64,000 nucleotides of DNA from Plantago ovata (GCA_028274465.1 CM051455.1:90602871-90666870), one strand, 5' to 3'. Positions 22,471-34,282 are shown, counted from the first letter of the stretch. The notes: generated by a model not told the origin, from the letters alone. Numbers and translations: made by a program.

Positions 22471-23735
22471 TGATGAACGGAGATTTATCAGGTCCCGGTT
22501 CAGTCAAATAAATTTGTTTTTAGCCAAAGGCAATCCACAACTACGACGAAAACCGTAGTGTAGCAGTAGAATGACTCGAGTGTCGTTCTCTCGGAACTAT
22601 ACTAGCTTTATCAAATCTAATAAGAATATAAAACAGCAGATACAAAGCAATAGGGGTTTTCAAGCAGATAATGGAGATTGGTGATAGTATGGTCCTTCTT
22701 AGCATAATGGGTCGATAATCATGCATAAATTCCTCGGTCTTGCATAGAGATCTTTGAATCAATCTTGTGTCCTGTTGCAAGTATTAAGCACTACGAAGAT
22801 AATTTGGTCTGACTAGTCAACAACGATTGTCCTAATGTGTTCCGTAATTATTCAACACTACGAAGATAATTGGTCTGATGGTCGACTAGTGTCCAATTGT
22901 GCATAATAATCAATACAACATACGAGAATTTTGGTTGCAACTGATCAACGAAATAAAGCAATGACACGGAGTATAATGCGCGATATAGCCATTAGCATGA
23001 TTATCTTCCCTCGCTAAGAATTCACATACTACCACCAACGATAAGTTTAGCTACTCATAATAGGCATGCAATCAATAGCAATCATAGAAGAAAACATATT
23101 GAAAGAAGAATAAAATAAGTAGATAAAACTGTAAGATACAAAGTTACCGAAGGTTGTCAATCTCCGGATGATTGCGATCCTACGCGCTCCAATCTGCTAT
23201 GAAAAAGTATCCCCTAAGCTACGGAACTCCCAGGACAGGCCCCGGGAAGTTCCTACCTAAAACTATAGAGAGAGGTGAGAAAGTAGGCTTGGAAAGATAT
23301 GATTTTCGGAGAAAAACTGAGCTCTATATATAGGCCCGAAAAACTCCGGGGCGGTTCGCCCGGTGCTGCGGCGGTTCGCCCCACAGTAAATTCGCGGAAT
23401 TTCCGCGTTTTCGACGCGGTTTGGATTTCTTCACCTTTTCGGACTCGGTTTATGACTTCTAGTAGCCTTCTAACCTCCAGATTCGGCCCCTAGACTCCAA
23501 ATCCTATCCGGAAACCTTCAGATACTCCAAATAGGCTTCTGGAACACCAATTCCTTGTAGACTTCAATATATTGCCCGAAATCTCCGAATTTCAACCAAA
23601 ACCTGTAAAATAAAATCTAAAGGGAAACGTGACACTATTCTAATAAAATGTACTAAAATATAGCTAAATTAACATAGAGGATAGCTAAAATAGGTGAAAA
23701 AGACTCGAATGAAAGTGTAAAATACACATTCATCA
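22471..23735 (-). repeat. Athila-like 3' LTR, copy 3
   Basis: It is 1265 bases long, starts TGATGAATGTG and ends GTTCATCA on the minus strand. It carries two GGCGAACCGC hairpin boxes near 23346-23385 before a TATATATAG box, as in copies 1 and 2. Flanking bases 22466-22470 (ACTAC) would be one copy of the target duplication; the partner is lost. Confidence 0.85.
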
Positions 23736-25230
23736 AACTCCCCAAACCGAACCTTTGCTTGTCCTCAAGCAACTAAGCTAGACTCTAATACAAAAAACAT
23801 GCAAGACTCAAAATGGAGTTTCATGCCAAATAAAATGAACTAATTACTGAATCTATCAAATAACATATGAACAAAAACCATATAAATCAAAGCATGAATA
23901 TAGGTTGAAGAATACCTCGATTGACTTATACACATCCACATAAGCTTATGTCAAGACAAGATAGTCTCTCGTAACATTCTCTACCTGGACCTAGTCAGTG
24001 ACGACGTAATGATGCATGCTAAGATACGAATGGTTGCCCCGTGCCTATGAAACTGAGGACTTACTGCTGTTCCACCATGTTAAGACTTTTCCTCAAAAGA
24101 GGTCGAACCAGTACTGGCTCTCATCAAACGAAGGAGGGTTCCCTATAAAAGATAACACTCCCCTATTCTACCCATCTCTCAAGTAAAGTCTTAAGCTATT
24201 CACCACTTCCTGAATGGCAGGACGAGGGTGGTCTAGAACAGATGACACTCAAGACAAAAAAGATAAAAACACGATTACGAACAATACGAAAATGGAAAAG
24301 ACTCAACACTTTGCTAAACTGCTATTTGGCTTTCTTTTTTGGACCCTTCTTTGCTTTTTTGGGGTCTTTCTTTTTTTTTTCTTTTTTTTCTTTCCAGATT
24401 CTCTTTTTCTTTTTCTCTTTTTTTCTGGAATTTTTTTTCTTTTTTTTTTTTCGATTTTTTCTAGCCAGCAGTAGCATAACAAAAAGAGAAACAAAATGAC
24501 TCACACGACTTCCCCAAACCTATTCGAAAGAATAGGTTGGAGTACAAAATTTACGGAAAAAGGAAAAATAAACTCACGATACGAAAATGAAAAACAGAAA
24601 CAAGTCTACGATGGTGTAACCCCCTCCCCAAACCTATTCGGAAGAATAGGTTATAAACAAAGGATCACACAACCTCACACTACCTCCTTCCTAGGCATTT
24701 AGCAATCTCAAAGCATGGTGAAGACTTGTTGCCTCTTAGGTACATAATTACTCGGGAAAACAACCATAAGACCCTAACATGCATCATCCTATTATAAAGG
24801 CCTTCGTGAACCGCAGTAGAGAAAACACCACTAAGTGATGTCGAGACTACCTAGCTCAACTAAGTGCAATACATAAATGTGACAAGCCAAGCGAGAAAAA
24901 CCTCAAACAAATTCATAGAGATGAAGCATACGATTAATGGCATAGCTAGTTGATCTACCCAATAAAAAAGTTCAAAAAATTCGGCAATAAACTCCATATA
25001 AAACATGCAAAACTATCCTAGGATGAATGTAGTGAAATGCAACCTAAAAAATCTAAGAAAGCAATAAACGTGCAAATGCAAATGCAGACAGATAAAGCAT
25101 GCGAGGTACTATACTCATCCTACCAATTCCAAGCTCCAAACTAACAACATCAGATCACTTAAATCCCATCCCCCCTCATGAAATTTACGCTAGTCCCTAG
25201 CAGTAAGAAAATGAGGAAATAAGAAATGAT
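23736..25230 (-). other. Untranslated 3' region of Athila copy 3
   Basis: There is no gene. It contains a long pyrimidine-rich run on the plus strand (about 24316-24466) and two short hairpins (24517-24538 and 24631-24652). In Athila elements the stretch between the last frame and the 3' LTR is long and non-coding, as here. Confidence 0.55.
24517..24652. repeat. Two copies of a 9-bp-arm hairpin, 114 bp apart
   Basis: AACCTATTC GAAA GAATAGGTT lies at 24517-24538, and the same arms with a GGAA loop at 24631-24652. Both are preceded by TCCCCAA. The repeated unit is longer than the hairpin itself. Confidence 0.85.
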
Positions 25231-26200
25231 ACTAGATGTTACCCCATGGTTTGGCCTCGGTCGGCTGAGTATGCTGCTTGTGATTTATTGGGCCTCCTCT
25301 GTGAGCTTTATAGTGTGACATCAGGTCTTCTGGTGGGTACGGTAGTTCCATTTTTAGGCCGGATAGGAACAACTCCTCTATCGGAGTCATCATTGCTCGT
25401 ATGGCCTTCATTGTCACTACTGTCACCATCATCATCGTCAGTAGAGTTGCAGTGGCAGGTAGAATTCTCAAGATTAATCGCCGCTGTTATGGAATCTTCA
25501 TCCCATAGCCCCCAATAGGATGTGAAATGTTGAAGGGGAAAGGACAGTGGTATCAGGACCTCCCTCTCCAACGTTTTACACCACGAGAAGGTTACAGTAG
25601 GCTGCTCGGATCCTCAGAAGTCTTCTACCTTTTTCTCCAATTTCGACCACTTTATCCACTGTTGCTCCGACCAATGTCTATATGATGCTCACTTTAGAGG
25701 CAGGCAAGGGGCACCCCAACAAGGTGCTGGGTACCCATGTCATTACGTTTTGGAACCAAGCTAGCGCTTCGGAACGTTCGAGCAACTGCCAACTCAAGAT
25801 CAAATCCGTTGCTGCGAGAATGTCCCGGTGCCTTCCAGTTCACACGAACTTTGCAGTCCTTGTGATGGAGTGATGATGTAATAGTGGTTTCTGACCCTTC
25901 GGTGGTGCATACAATCAATAGAAATACCCACACCTAGAAATTCCACTAGCTAGCAGCAATAGATCTAACTAATATAGGACTTTGGAATAACTAATAGAAT
26001 AAACTTCTAGCAGTAAGTTGATTTGCATAACAAAATAATTTAGAGTATAACATGTACAAATAACATTACCCACGCCTGAAATTTTTACTCTATTAGCAAA
26101 GTCCTAGAATCTTTGACACCAAATACACATGAAGCTGCAATTGCGCACAGAGATATCGACTTTAATTAAGAAAAGGATAATGTATGCAAAATCAACTAGC

Positions 26201-26640
26201 TTTTTTTTTTTTTTTTTTTGAAACAGCAAAAAATGATTTTATTAGAACCAGAGCACAAGAATGCTCGAAAGAGTACTTACAATTGGATACACGCGAAACA
26301 CTTTCTGGAGATATACATAATTTAGGGGTATCACCCAAACCACCATACTACCCAGCTACTAAAAGCCACCACCATCATGGGTACTAAACCACCACCACAT
26401 TACAAATTTAAGGCATCAAAACACAACCAGAGGGCCATGACCCAAGACTACAGTAATACAACGTAATCCCTCCAATAAGCACCGAAACCCAATTGCATAA
26501 GCCAAAACCGCCATCCAGATTAAACAAACTAGTGAGAACAGAGTAACAACCTCATGAGAATCGAACCAAACGTATCCAAAAAATTAAGATGTTAACAACA
26601 TAGCAAGCTCGACCTCATGAAACAAACAAATGTGTAATAT
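26201..26640 (-). mobile_element. Nested LINE 3' tail (left arm)
   Basis: A poly-T run (26201-26219) preceded on the minus strand by AATAAAATCATTTTTTGCTG then TTTC resembles the 3' end of the larger LINE (TTCTTTTGCTGTTTC then poly-A at 32017). About 440 bases of G- and T-rich sequence upstream would be a 5'-truncated LINE 3' UTR lying inside the CACTA element. The same is seen at 42250-42673. Confidence 0.5.
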
Positions 26641-27204
26641 CCTGAAAATTCCTCAATCAATTATACGACTCGATTCAATTCAAAAGGTGAGTAAAGCAAT
26701 AACGTTAGGTGGGTTCTCCTGCCGCTGCTCCGAATCCTCTACTTCCAAAAACAACACAACCAAAAAGTGTTTTAACCTAACCACGAGTCAGATTCTAAAC
26801 CAAAGGAGAAGAAAAATTCGCAGCAAAGGAAGAGGAAGAAGATACAAAACATAAACGAGACTTACCGGTGGATCTGAGAAGAAGGAGTATGGAGATGACG
26901 AGACGAGAAGCGGCAGCAGCTGAATTCGGTGAAGGCGAACAAATATGGAAGAACCGAGCAGAGATGTGGATCTGGCTGGTGGCAGACGGTGGTGATGTGG
27001 CCGTGGCGGTGGACGGTGGTTATGGTATTGAAGCCGATCCGTGGTGGTGATGGTCGATGGAGATGGAGTGGTGGGAGGAGGAAGATAGGGTGAATTGTAA
27101 GAGAGAAGGGAGAAGAAATCTGATCGATCTAGATCTCATCTCTACTCTGTTTTATTATTCTCCCTTATTCTTATTATTATTTTAAAATTTGGTCAACAAA
27201 TTTA

Positions 27205-27425
27205 GAGACGGATAGATTTATCCATCCCTAAATTAGAGACGGATGAGCCGTCCCTAAATTAGAGACGGATGAGCTTATCCGTCTCTAATTTAGCGACGGA
27301 TAATTTTATCCGTCTTATCCGTCGCTAAATTAGAGACGGCTAAGCTCATCCGTCTCTATTTTTTCATCCGTCGCTATTTTAGCGACGGATGGATTCCGTC
27401 GCTCGCGATCCGTCTCTAAATGCTA
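27205..27425. repeat. CACTA subterminal repeats (left arm)
   Basis: About ten units of AGAGACGGAT or AGCGACGGAT alternate with their inverse ATCCGTCTCT or ATCCGTCGCT. Such arrays bind the transposase in CACTA elements. Confidence 0.85.
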
Positions 27426-28631
27426 AATTTCTTGTAGTGGAGTTGGGAGAGAAGGGGTGAGTGTGTCACATCTTCAGTTTGCGCATTCTCTTTGGGGAGG
27501 CGGTTGAGTCTAACATTCTGGTGTTGAAGACCATTCTGAGATGCTTTGAGGGGTTTCAGGTTTGAAGTTTAATTTTAGGAAGAGTTGTTTGGTGGGTTTA
27601 GGGGTGGAGGAGGACGTGATATCGAGGTGGGCGACTCGTTTGAATTGTGTAGTGGGGTCTTTTCCTTTTCTTTACCTAGGTTTGACTGTGGGGGCGAAGG
27701 AGGCGAGTATTGGGATGTGGAATGTAGTGGTGGATAAGGTGAAAAAGCGTTTGGCACAGTGGGAGCATATATATCTTTCTTTTGGAGGGCGATTGGTGTT
27801 ATTGATGTCGGTGTTGGGGGCATCGCCTATTTATTATTTATCTTTTTTCCTTGCTCCTACGGCGGTGGTCCATGAACTTACTCAATTACAAAGGAACTTT
27901 TGATGGGGAGCTTCGGTGGTGGGAGAGAAGAAGGTAGATTGGGTGAATTGGGAGTTGGTGTGCTTGCCTAAGGATGCGGGTGGGTTGGGGGTGAAGGATT
28001 TGCATTCGTTCAACCTAGCTATTCTTGGGAAGTGGGTGTGGAGGTTACTTAGTGGTATGTCTGGTCTTTGGAGGAGGGTGTTTCACTCGAAGTATGGGTC
28101 AATTTGGGAGTGCATGTGTCTAGTAAAGGATGGAAGGTCAGCACCGCGACATTGGTCAACTTGGTGGAGGAATTTTGTGACCAAAGTGGCGTTGAGGCCT
28201 TGGTTTTTGGAGAATATTGGTGTGCGAGTGGGTTCGGGTACGGAGACTCGATTTTGGAGTGATCCTTGGTTAGGAGATGGGGTGATTCTTAAAGATTTTT
28301 ATCCACGACTTTTCAGTGTGGAGAGGCATAAGGAGAGTTTAGTTGCGGATCATGTCCAGGGTGTTGGTTTTGCTTGGTAGTGGCGTAGGAGATTTTTGTG
28401 TCGGAGATGGAGTTGGTAGAGAAGTTGGAGGGCGATTGTAGTGTTGTAGTATTGAGGGAAGATAGTTGTGATCGTTGGAGGTGGTGTGGCTATGGTGTAC
28501 GGTTAGGTTACAAGGCTCAAGTTGACTTGTTACCTCGTAAGTCGCCTCGGAGTGGAGGGGGTGATTTTGCTTGGTTACATCATGTGTGGGTAAATTGGGT
28601 CCCTTCAAAAGTGGCGGGGTTTCTTTAGAAG

Positions 28632-29000
28632 GTGGCTTGGGATAGAATACCAACACTATCGAATTTGCTTCGTAGAAATATTATCCGAAGTATAAATTGT
28701 TGTGAGTGTAAGCTATGTGAAGGGGGTGAAGAGAATTCGATGCATTTGTTTGTGGATTGTTCTTTTGCGAGGGAGGTTTGGCGGGGTGTTGCGTTTTGGC
28801 TGGGTAGTAGGGTGGGAAGTGTGGAGTCGATTGTAGAAGCTATTGAGGGTAATATATTGGTGGCACCGGAGATCGATCGAAAATTAAAGGTGGCATTGGT
28901 ACATGGTGTTTTTTGGAGCCTTTGGTTAGCAAGGAATGAGGTGATATTTAGGGGAACAGAGGCCAACGCGTGTGAAGTGGTCATCGAGTGCAATTTTTAG
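28632..29000 (+). pseudogene. LINE zinc-binding RVT domain (zf-RVT), left copy
   Basis: It is read as WDRIPTLSNLLRRNIIRS, then NCCECKLCEGGEENSMHLFV, DCSFAREVWRGV and HGVFWSLWLARNEVIFRG. Cysteine and histidine spacing matches the zf-RVT domain at the C-terminus of plant LINE ORF2. It is about 122 residues here and ends in a stop at 28998. Confidence 0.85.
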
Positions 29001-29891
29001 TGTGGCATTGGGCGAGAAGTAAAGGGTTGTTGGGAGCAAATTATTCATTGATCTCGTGGAGTTTGGCTCCGTCGCTTTGTTGGGACCCACCGTAGAGGAG
29101 TGGGGTGGTTGTTCGGTGTGTGCTTGCCGCTGAAGACGATATCCTTTATCCTGTGTTTTTTGTGTGTCGTTTGTTAATTTGTTTTCTGTCTTCGGTTTGT
29201 GTGTGTGCGTTTGTTTTGTTTGTGTTGTTTGATGTGGGGTCGACTATGTCTTCTGTTTGTTAGTGTTGTTGGTTTTTGTTTTTGACATTTTCTTTGTTTC
29301 TTTTCTCTGGATTGCAGCCGTGTGTTTTGGTGTGTGCTTTTGTGCATGTTATGCATGGTGTGGGTCCAGGTTTGGTTGTGGGTGGTGTGCGTTTCTGGTA
29401 CTTTTTTGTTGTGGAGTGTTTTGTTTTTGTTTGCAGGATGAAGGATTTTTGTGTCGGCTGGCTTGTCAGTGGAGTCCAAATCCAGAAACAGTTCGTACTA
29501 GTGGCTGGCCGCATGGTGTATTTCTGTTTGGGCGTCTCGGTATCAGCTCCAATATTCGGCAAAATATTTGCAATGGGTCTTGCTTTTCAAAAGTATGGTA
29601 TTTAGCTCCCAAGCCTACTATTACCTATACTGCCGCCTACAAAAGTTTGTCTCCTAAAGATGACCCATATGTCAGATGTTGTACTATTACAGGAATAAAG
29701 AATCAAAAAGGGAGGTGCATGATGAGTGAATGATGTCACAGTAGTAGGGGTGGACCCGGTACGTTAATGATGCCCATTTTCTTTTTGCCCTGTTTTTAAG
29801 TAGTATATGGGCCACACAACAGAAATATGAACGTCACTGGGCCCAATGTTGATGGATTTTGGGTATGGCTGAAAAGATGTAATCGGCCCAA

Positions 29892-30475
29892 AATGAATAT
29901 ATGTCATACTATTAGACCGATAATACATATGGAGGTTTCCTAAGGCACATTAGTCGAAATATGGTTTTGTAATCGGTCAAAATTAATATATGTCTACACA
30001 TTTGTAAGGCCATAATAACTAATTTTGAATAATCTGTGCCCATCTTTAATTATATTTGTTATTTTTTTTTTTTTTTAGTTTTATTGTAACTTTTTATTGG
30101 GTCGTACTCATATTATTAGGTATTATTAGGTCCGTCAAAACTGTATTTGACTCATATATTGGGCCGCCTACATACAATACCCATATTAAAATGAATATAT
30201 GTCATACTATTAGGCCGATAATACATATGGAGGTTTCCTAAAGCACATTAGTCGAAATATGGTTTTGTAATCGGCCCAAAATTAATATATGTCTACACAT
30301 TTGTAAGGCCATAATAAATCATTTTGAATAATCTGAGCCCATGTTTAATTATATTTGTTATTTCTTTTTTTTTCTTTAGTTTTATTTTAACTTTTCATTG
30401 GGCCGTACTAATATTATTAGGTACTATTAGGCCCGTCAAAACCGTATTTGACTCATATATTGACCTGATACTACC
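29892..30475 (+). repeat. 298-bp tandem duplication (left arm)
   Basis: AATGAATATATGTCATACTA recurs at 29892 and 30190. The two units share the ATGGAGGTTTCCTAA, TTAGTCGAAATATGG and ATTGGGCCG stretches. The duplication is also present in the right arm (about 38480-39050), so it is older than the inverted duplication. Confidence 0.85.
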
Positions 30476-30974
30476 CGTATTTCGTATGGCGGCCCATATC
30501 GTATGACCCAATACAACCCGTATTTCATATTGGGCGGTCCTAGAAAACCAACATGAATCGCCCGTGTCAATTTGGGCAGGTCTGTATAAAATGTGAGTCG
30601 ATAAAAAATTGGACGGTTCTAGAAATCACAAACGGGTCAATATACTTGGCCCAGCTCAAACTAGTATAAGTCCATTATACTTGGCCCAAATTCACACTAA
30701 TCTCCATCACTCCATCTATGTAACTCCTCCATCACTCCATCTCCTTCCAAATCTTTTTCTTCTCCTTTCCACTGCCTATTCTGACTCCATCACACCACGA
30801 GCCCACTACCTCCCACCGGCCACCACCACGATCCACCCCACCACACCACTCCACCGCACCCCATCAGACCAAGGCAAGATCCACGCCCCTTTGACCAGAT
30901 CTGGCAGCATATAGAGTCGGAGTGTTGAAGAGTAATGGATCGAAGCAGAAGAAGAAGAAGATATGCTTCCGCAC

Positions 30975-31290
30975 CTTCGCCACGGCCGAGAACTCCGACC
31001 ACCACTGACTTGACTCGTGTGGCGCACGCACCGCACATCATTCCGGAAACATCTAGCAGTACGGTCAGTTGAGGAGCCTCTTCTTCTGCTTTCTGCTCCT
31101 TGAGGTGGATGTTGTCGGTGGATAGGTTGAGATCGAGGGCTTTGGAGAAAATGCGGGTGGAGGAGAGGATGCCCAGGTGTCGATTGATCTTAATGAGCAG
31201 ACGATTTGGGGATTCTGAATTTTGAAGTTTTTGAAAAATTGAAAAAAAACCGCTTCTGATTTGAATTGAATTGGGGATATATGAAGGAAA
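30975..31290 (-). pseudogene. PAA2: Fragment of chloroplast copper-ATPase gene, left arm
   Basis: This is the minus-strand copy of the fragment read at 37660-37935. It contains VSGMMCGACATRVKS, the heavy-metal-associated (HMA) motif with a CxxC copper site, preceded by the same N-terminal stretch. It lies antisense to the LINE that holds it. Only the start of the gene is present, so it is not functional as an ATPase. Confidence 0.6.
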
Positions 31291-32103
31291 TGGACAATTA
31301 ATTACACAGTTTGAATGAGCAGAATTTTGTTGTCTTCATTTTGGTCGACATGTACAGACTAGCTCAGGGGGTAGCTGTTGGGGCTACATACGAGAAATTC
31401 CGAAATTATGGACTCCACACCAAACTTTCGGATCTAATTACAAAAATTTTAAAACCTTGGACTTATTGCAAATGTTTCTCCCTTTTAAGAACTTAATACC
31501 AATTTTTTCATTTCTGTTTTACAGTTTTGTTCTGTGTTTTTTATCTTTGTTTGTACAGGGACGAACAGGTATGACGAGCTGGGTTTGTATGAGTTGGTTA
31601 CCGGTTTCGAGGTCTTTTTTCTGGATTTTATTCATTTAAGCTTGAGGGATATTTCAAACGGGGACCGATTCTACTAGACTTTCGCTCCTATGAGTTGGAA
31701 GTGGGGTTGTGATTTGCATCATCGCCCTGGGAACTATTAGAGTGTAGGCTTGTCTCTATATTAGAATCACAGACTTAGTCTGGGGTTTGTGGGGCCACTG
31801 GTTTTATAGTCTATGTTTCGGTTTAAGATTCCTCGGGGATCATAGCATAGCTAGAGTCCCTTCGGTTTCGTTTCGTTTTGTTATTCCATAAGCTTCTCTG
31901 ACTTTTTGGACCCTCGGATGTACTTGGATGAGTGATACATCTTGTGTCATGATTGGGGTATACCCCTCTTACCTTGTACGACTTGTTGAGCTTAATGAAT
32001 TTTCTTTTGCTGTTTCAAAAAAAAAAAAATTTATAGCACAGAGAGAATTATCTATGATGATCTAAACTTCAACTAATTTTAGAGAAAAAAAACTAATTAT
32101 AGG

Positions 32104-32203
32104 NNNNNNNNNNNNNNNNNNNNNNNNNNNNNNNNNNNNNNNNNNNNNNNNNNNNNNNNNNNNNNNNNNNNNNNNNNNNNNNNNNNNNNNNNNNNNNNNN
32201 NNN
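32104..32203. other. Assembly gap (100 N)
   Basis: Exactly 100 N. It lies between the left arm of the inverted duplication and an Athila-like LTR whose first bases are missing, so the true spacer length is unknown. Confidence 0.98.
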
Positions 32204-33464
32204 TTATTGACACTTTCATTCGAGTCTTTTTCACCTATTTTAGCTATCCTCTATGTTAATTTAGCTATATTTTAGTACATTTTATTAGAATAGTGTCACG
32301 TTTCCTTTTAGATTTTATTTTACAGGTTTTGGTTGAAATTCGGAGATTTACGGGCAATTATATTGAAGTTTACAAGGAATTGGTGTTCCAGAAGCCTATT
32401 TGGAGTATCTGAAGGTTTCCAGATAGGATTTGGAGTCTAGGGGTCGAATCTGTAGGTTAGAAGGCCATTAGAAGTCTGAAACCGAGTCCGAAAAGGTGAA
32501 AAAATCCAAAACCGCGTCGAAAATGCGAAAATCTCGCGTTTACACTGGGGGGCGAACCGCCCCAGCTCTCGGGCGAACCGCCCCAGAGGAATTCCGGGCC
32601 TATATATAGTTGCGAGTTTTCTATCCGAAAATCATATCTTTCCAAGCCTACTTTCTCACCTCTCTCTATAGTTTTAGGTAGGAACTTCTCGGGGCCTGTC
32701 CTGGGAGTTCCATAGCTTAGGGGATACTTTTTCATAGCAGATTGGAGCGCGTAGGATCACAATCATCCGGAGATTGACAACCTTCGGTAACTTTGTATCT
32801 TACAACTTTTATCTACTTATTTTATATATTCTTTCAATATGTTTTCTTCTATGATTGCTATTGATTGCATGCACATTATGAGTAGCTAAATTTATCGTTG
32901 GTGGTAGTATGTGAATTCTTAGCGAGGGAAGATAATCATGCTAATGGCTATATCGCGCATTATACTCCGTGTCATTGCTTTATTTCGTTGATGAGTTGAA
33001 CACCAAAATTCTCGTATGTTGTATTGATCATTATGCACACTAGGACACTTGTCGGCCAATCAGACTTAATTATCTTCGTAGTGTTGAATGATTACGGAAC
33101 ACAATAGGACGTTAGTTGTTGACAGGTCATACCCATATTATCTTCGTAGTGCACAATACTTACAACAGGACCCAAGATTCATTCAAAGATCTCTATGCAA
33201 GACCGAGGAATTTATGCATGATTATCGACCCATTATGTTAAGAAGAACCATACTATCACCAACCTCCATTATCTGCTTGAAAACCCCCCATTGCTTTTTA
33301 TTTGATGTTTTATATTCTCTTGTTAAATAGATAAAGCTAGTTATAGTCCTGAGAGAACAACACTCGAGTCATTCTACTGCTACACTACGGTTTTCGTTGT
33401 AGTTGTGGATTGCCTTTGGCTTAAATTACAAATTTATTTGACTGGACCCTGACAACGTTCATCA
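32204..33464 (+). repeat. Athila-like LTR, copy 4, start lost in the gap
   Basis: It matches the other three Athila-like LTRs from about base 12 to the end (ACGTTCATCA form, here AACGTTCATCA). GGCGAACCGCC boxes at about 32549-32590 precede a TATATATAG box near 32603. No tRNA-Asp PBS follows, so it is a solo or 3' LTR. Confidence 0.85.
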
Positions 33465-33479
33465 CAAACGAACGGATGC

Positions 33480-33880
33480 GATTGGGTGTCGGTTTACAAG
33501 TTTTGAGGAGGTATTTAACTATTTGAAGGACTATGACGGTATCGTTGAAGAGCATATGTTTACGGGTACGAAGGCAAACCAGAGGGCTGTAAGGACTCCC
33601 GAACTGACGAAGTTAAATTGAATTCTAAAGTGAGGGGACAAGCTAAGTCTGATAGAATTCAATCCCGAAAAGAGGATGTACCATCAGATTCTAAGAGGCT
33701 GAAGCTAAAACCGACTGCAGTGCTCAAAACTGCGAACACCCGAAAATTTGATGAGATGACGGATTTGATCAGACAAGGACCTCTGATGGCGACTATTAAA
33801 ATTAAGGATTCATCATTTCATGAGTTTGAAGGTGGTGTAGGCTTGGATGGTTGTGCAGATGTAGAGGTATCTTCTTGCTC
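33480..33880 (+). pseudogene. Fragment of a papain-like (C1A) cysteine protease gene
   Basis: One frame reads RFTSFEEVFNYLKDYDGIVE followed by EHMFTGT, like the region between catalytic Cys and His in papain-family enzymes (the ..YIKKYGGI..E..YPYTG pattern). A second frame downstream reads MTDLIRQGPLMATIKIKDSS then FHEFEGGV, like the ...GPV.A.I.....F..Y.GGVY pattern just before the catalytic His. Neither catalytic residue is in the preserved parts, and the two pieces are in different frames with a stop between. The similarity is by recalled pattern, not by alignment. It is a broken host-gene fragment. Confidence 0.5.
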
Positions 33881-34282
33881 CTTTAATGTAATCTTTATTA
33901 TATTGCAGCTGATCCTTTTGAATTCTATTATCATTCTACTACGATATTATGATTACTTGTGTTAATGAACATATACGTAGTCAACAATTTCAGTCCATGT
34001 GTTAATGGTTGTTTCTGGATTGTAAATGATGACTTTGTTTTGTCATGGAGCTTTATTATTTAGTTTATTGATGGGGAATGTGTTTCTCTGCTATGATTTT
34101 GCTGTGGACTCTGATTTTCTTACATGCCTCTTGATTTACCGAGATCACGTAGCTGTACGTACTTATTTGCTGCCTGATGTAATTTACTATCTCTGTTTTC
34201 ATCCTGCGTTAAATGAGCCATTCCCCTCTTTTGAGTTTATTGATGTGAAATGTGTTAAAAGGAATCATCTTGAATGATGTTT
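33881..34282 (+). other. Intron-like sequence after the protease fragment
   Basis: T-rich, no gene. It contains about 90 bases (34105-34195, CTTACATGCCTCTTGATTTA, then GTAGCTGTACGTACTTATTT) that recur in diverged form at 36143-36247 beyond the solo LTR. Confidence 0.5.

Larger units (their letters stand above)
22471..25904 (-). mobile_element. Athila-like Ty3/Gypsy element, copy 3, 3' end only (fossil)
   Basis: On the minus strand it has non-coding sequence and a degraded frame (25904 to about 23760), then a purine-rich tract ending GGTTTGGGGAGTT, then a complete LTR (23735-22471). The adjoining tract marks it as the 3' LTR. It lies in LTR A. The other end is cut at 25905, where the inverted-repeat arm starts. 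A minus-strand frame near 25571-25232 (IEELFLSGLKMELPYPPEDL) may be the end of a protein after pol. It is too degraded to count breaks. Confidence 0.78.
25905..27439 (-). mobile_element. CACTA transposon, one end (left arm copy)
   Basis: The terminus ATTTCTTGTAGTG ends at 27439 (reverse complement CACTACAAGAAAT). It is preceded by subterminal repeats of AGAGACGGAT and AGCGACGGAT in both orientations (27205-27425). GAG follows and is the target duplication seen with the intact right copy. The rest of the element is missing beyond 25905. It sits in the LINE at the same site as the right-arm copy. No transposase is visible. Confidence 0.88.
27440..32029 (+). mobile_element. L1-type LINE, 3' half (left arm)
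   Basis: It starts inside the RT domain, just after the CACTA terminus. It reads LKFNFRKSCLVGLG, FLYLGLTVG, then the WWRNFVTKV and RFWSDPWLGDG stretch, then a zinc-knuckle RVT domain (about 28632-28990, LCEGGEENSMHLFVDCSFAREVW). An eight-base deletion near 27487 removes the catalytic FADD that the right copy keeps. Two stops, the TGA at 27901 and a TAG near 28627, are shared with the right copy and so predate the duplication; the TAG at 28378 is private to this copy. A GT-rich 3' UTR (29003-29450), foreign sequence (about 29700-31300), a further 3' UTR and a poly-A (32017-32029) follow. Confidence 0.88.
25905..32103 (+). repeat. Left arm of a 6-kb inverted duplication
   Basis: It matches the reverse complement of 36825-42963 over its whole length. 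Outer edge: homology starts at GTGCATACAATC (25905) and stops at 42963 on the other arm. Inner edge: homology still holds at the last base before the gap (CTAATTATAGG at 32103 against CCTATAATGAG at 36825), so it may continue into the gap. The arms differ by scattered substitutions and small indels, a few percent by eye. Contents are listed separately. Confidence 0.93.

Noticed and set aside
22136-22511. Serine- and proline-rich minus-strand frame, 123 residues
   Set aside because: Lies in LTR A over a GATGAT microsatellite; no counterpart in LTR C.
24214-24504. Overlapping phenylalanine-rich and lysine-rich frames on both strands
   Set aside because: Low-complexity pyrimidine run in the Athila-like untranslated region; no protein-like pattern.
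29257-29605. Frames rich in Cys, Phe and Val on one strand and Thr, Lys and His on the other, in both arms
   Set aside because: They come from the GT-rich LINE 3' UTR; no homologous protein and no codon-like pattern.
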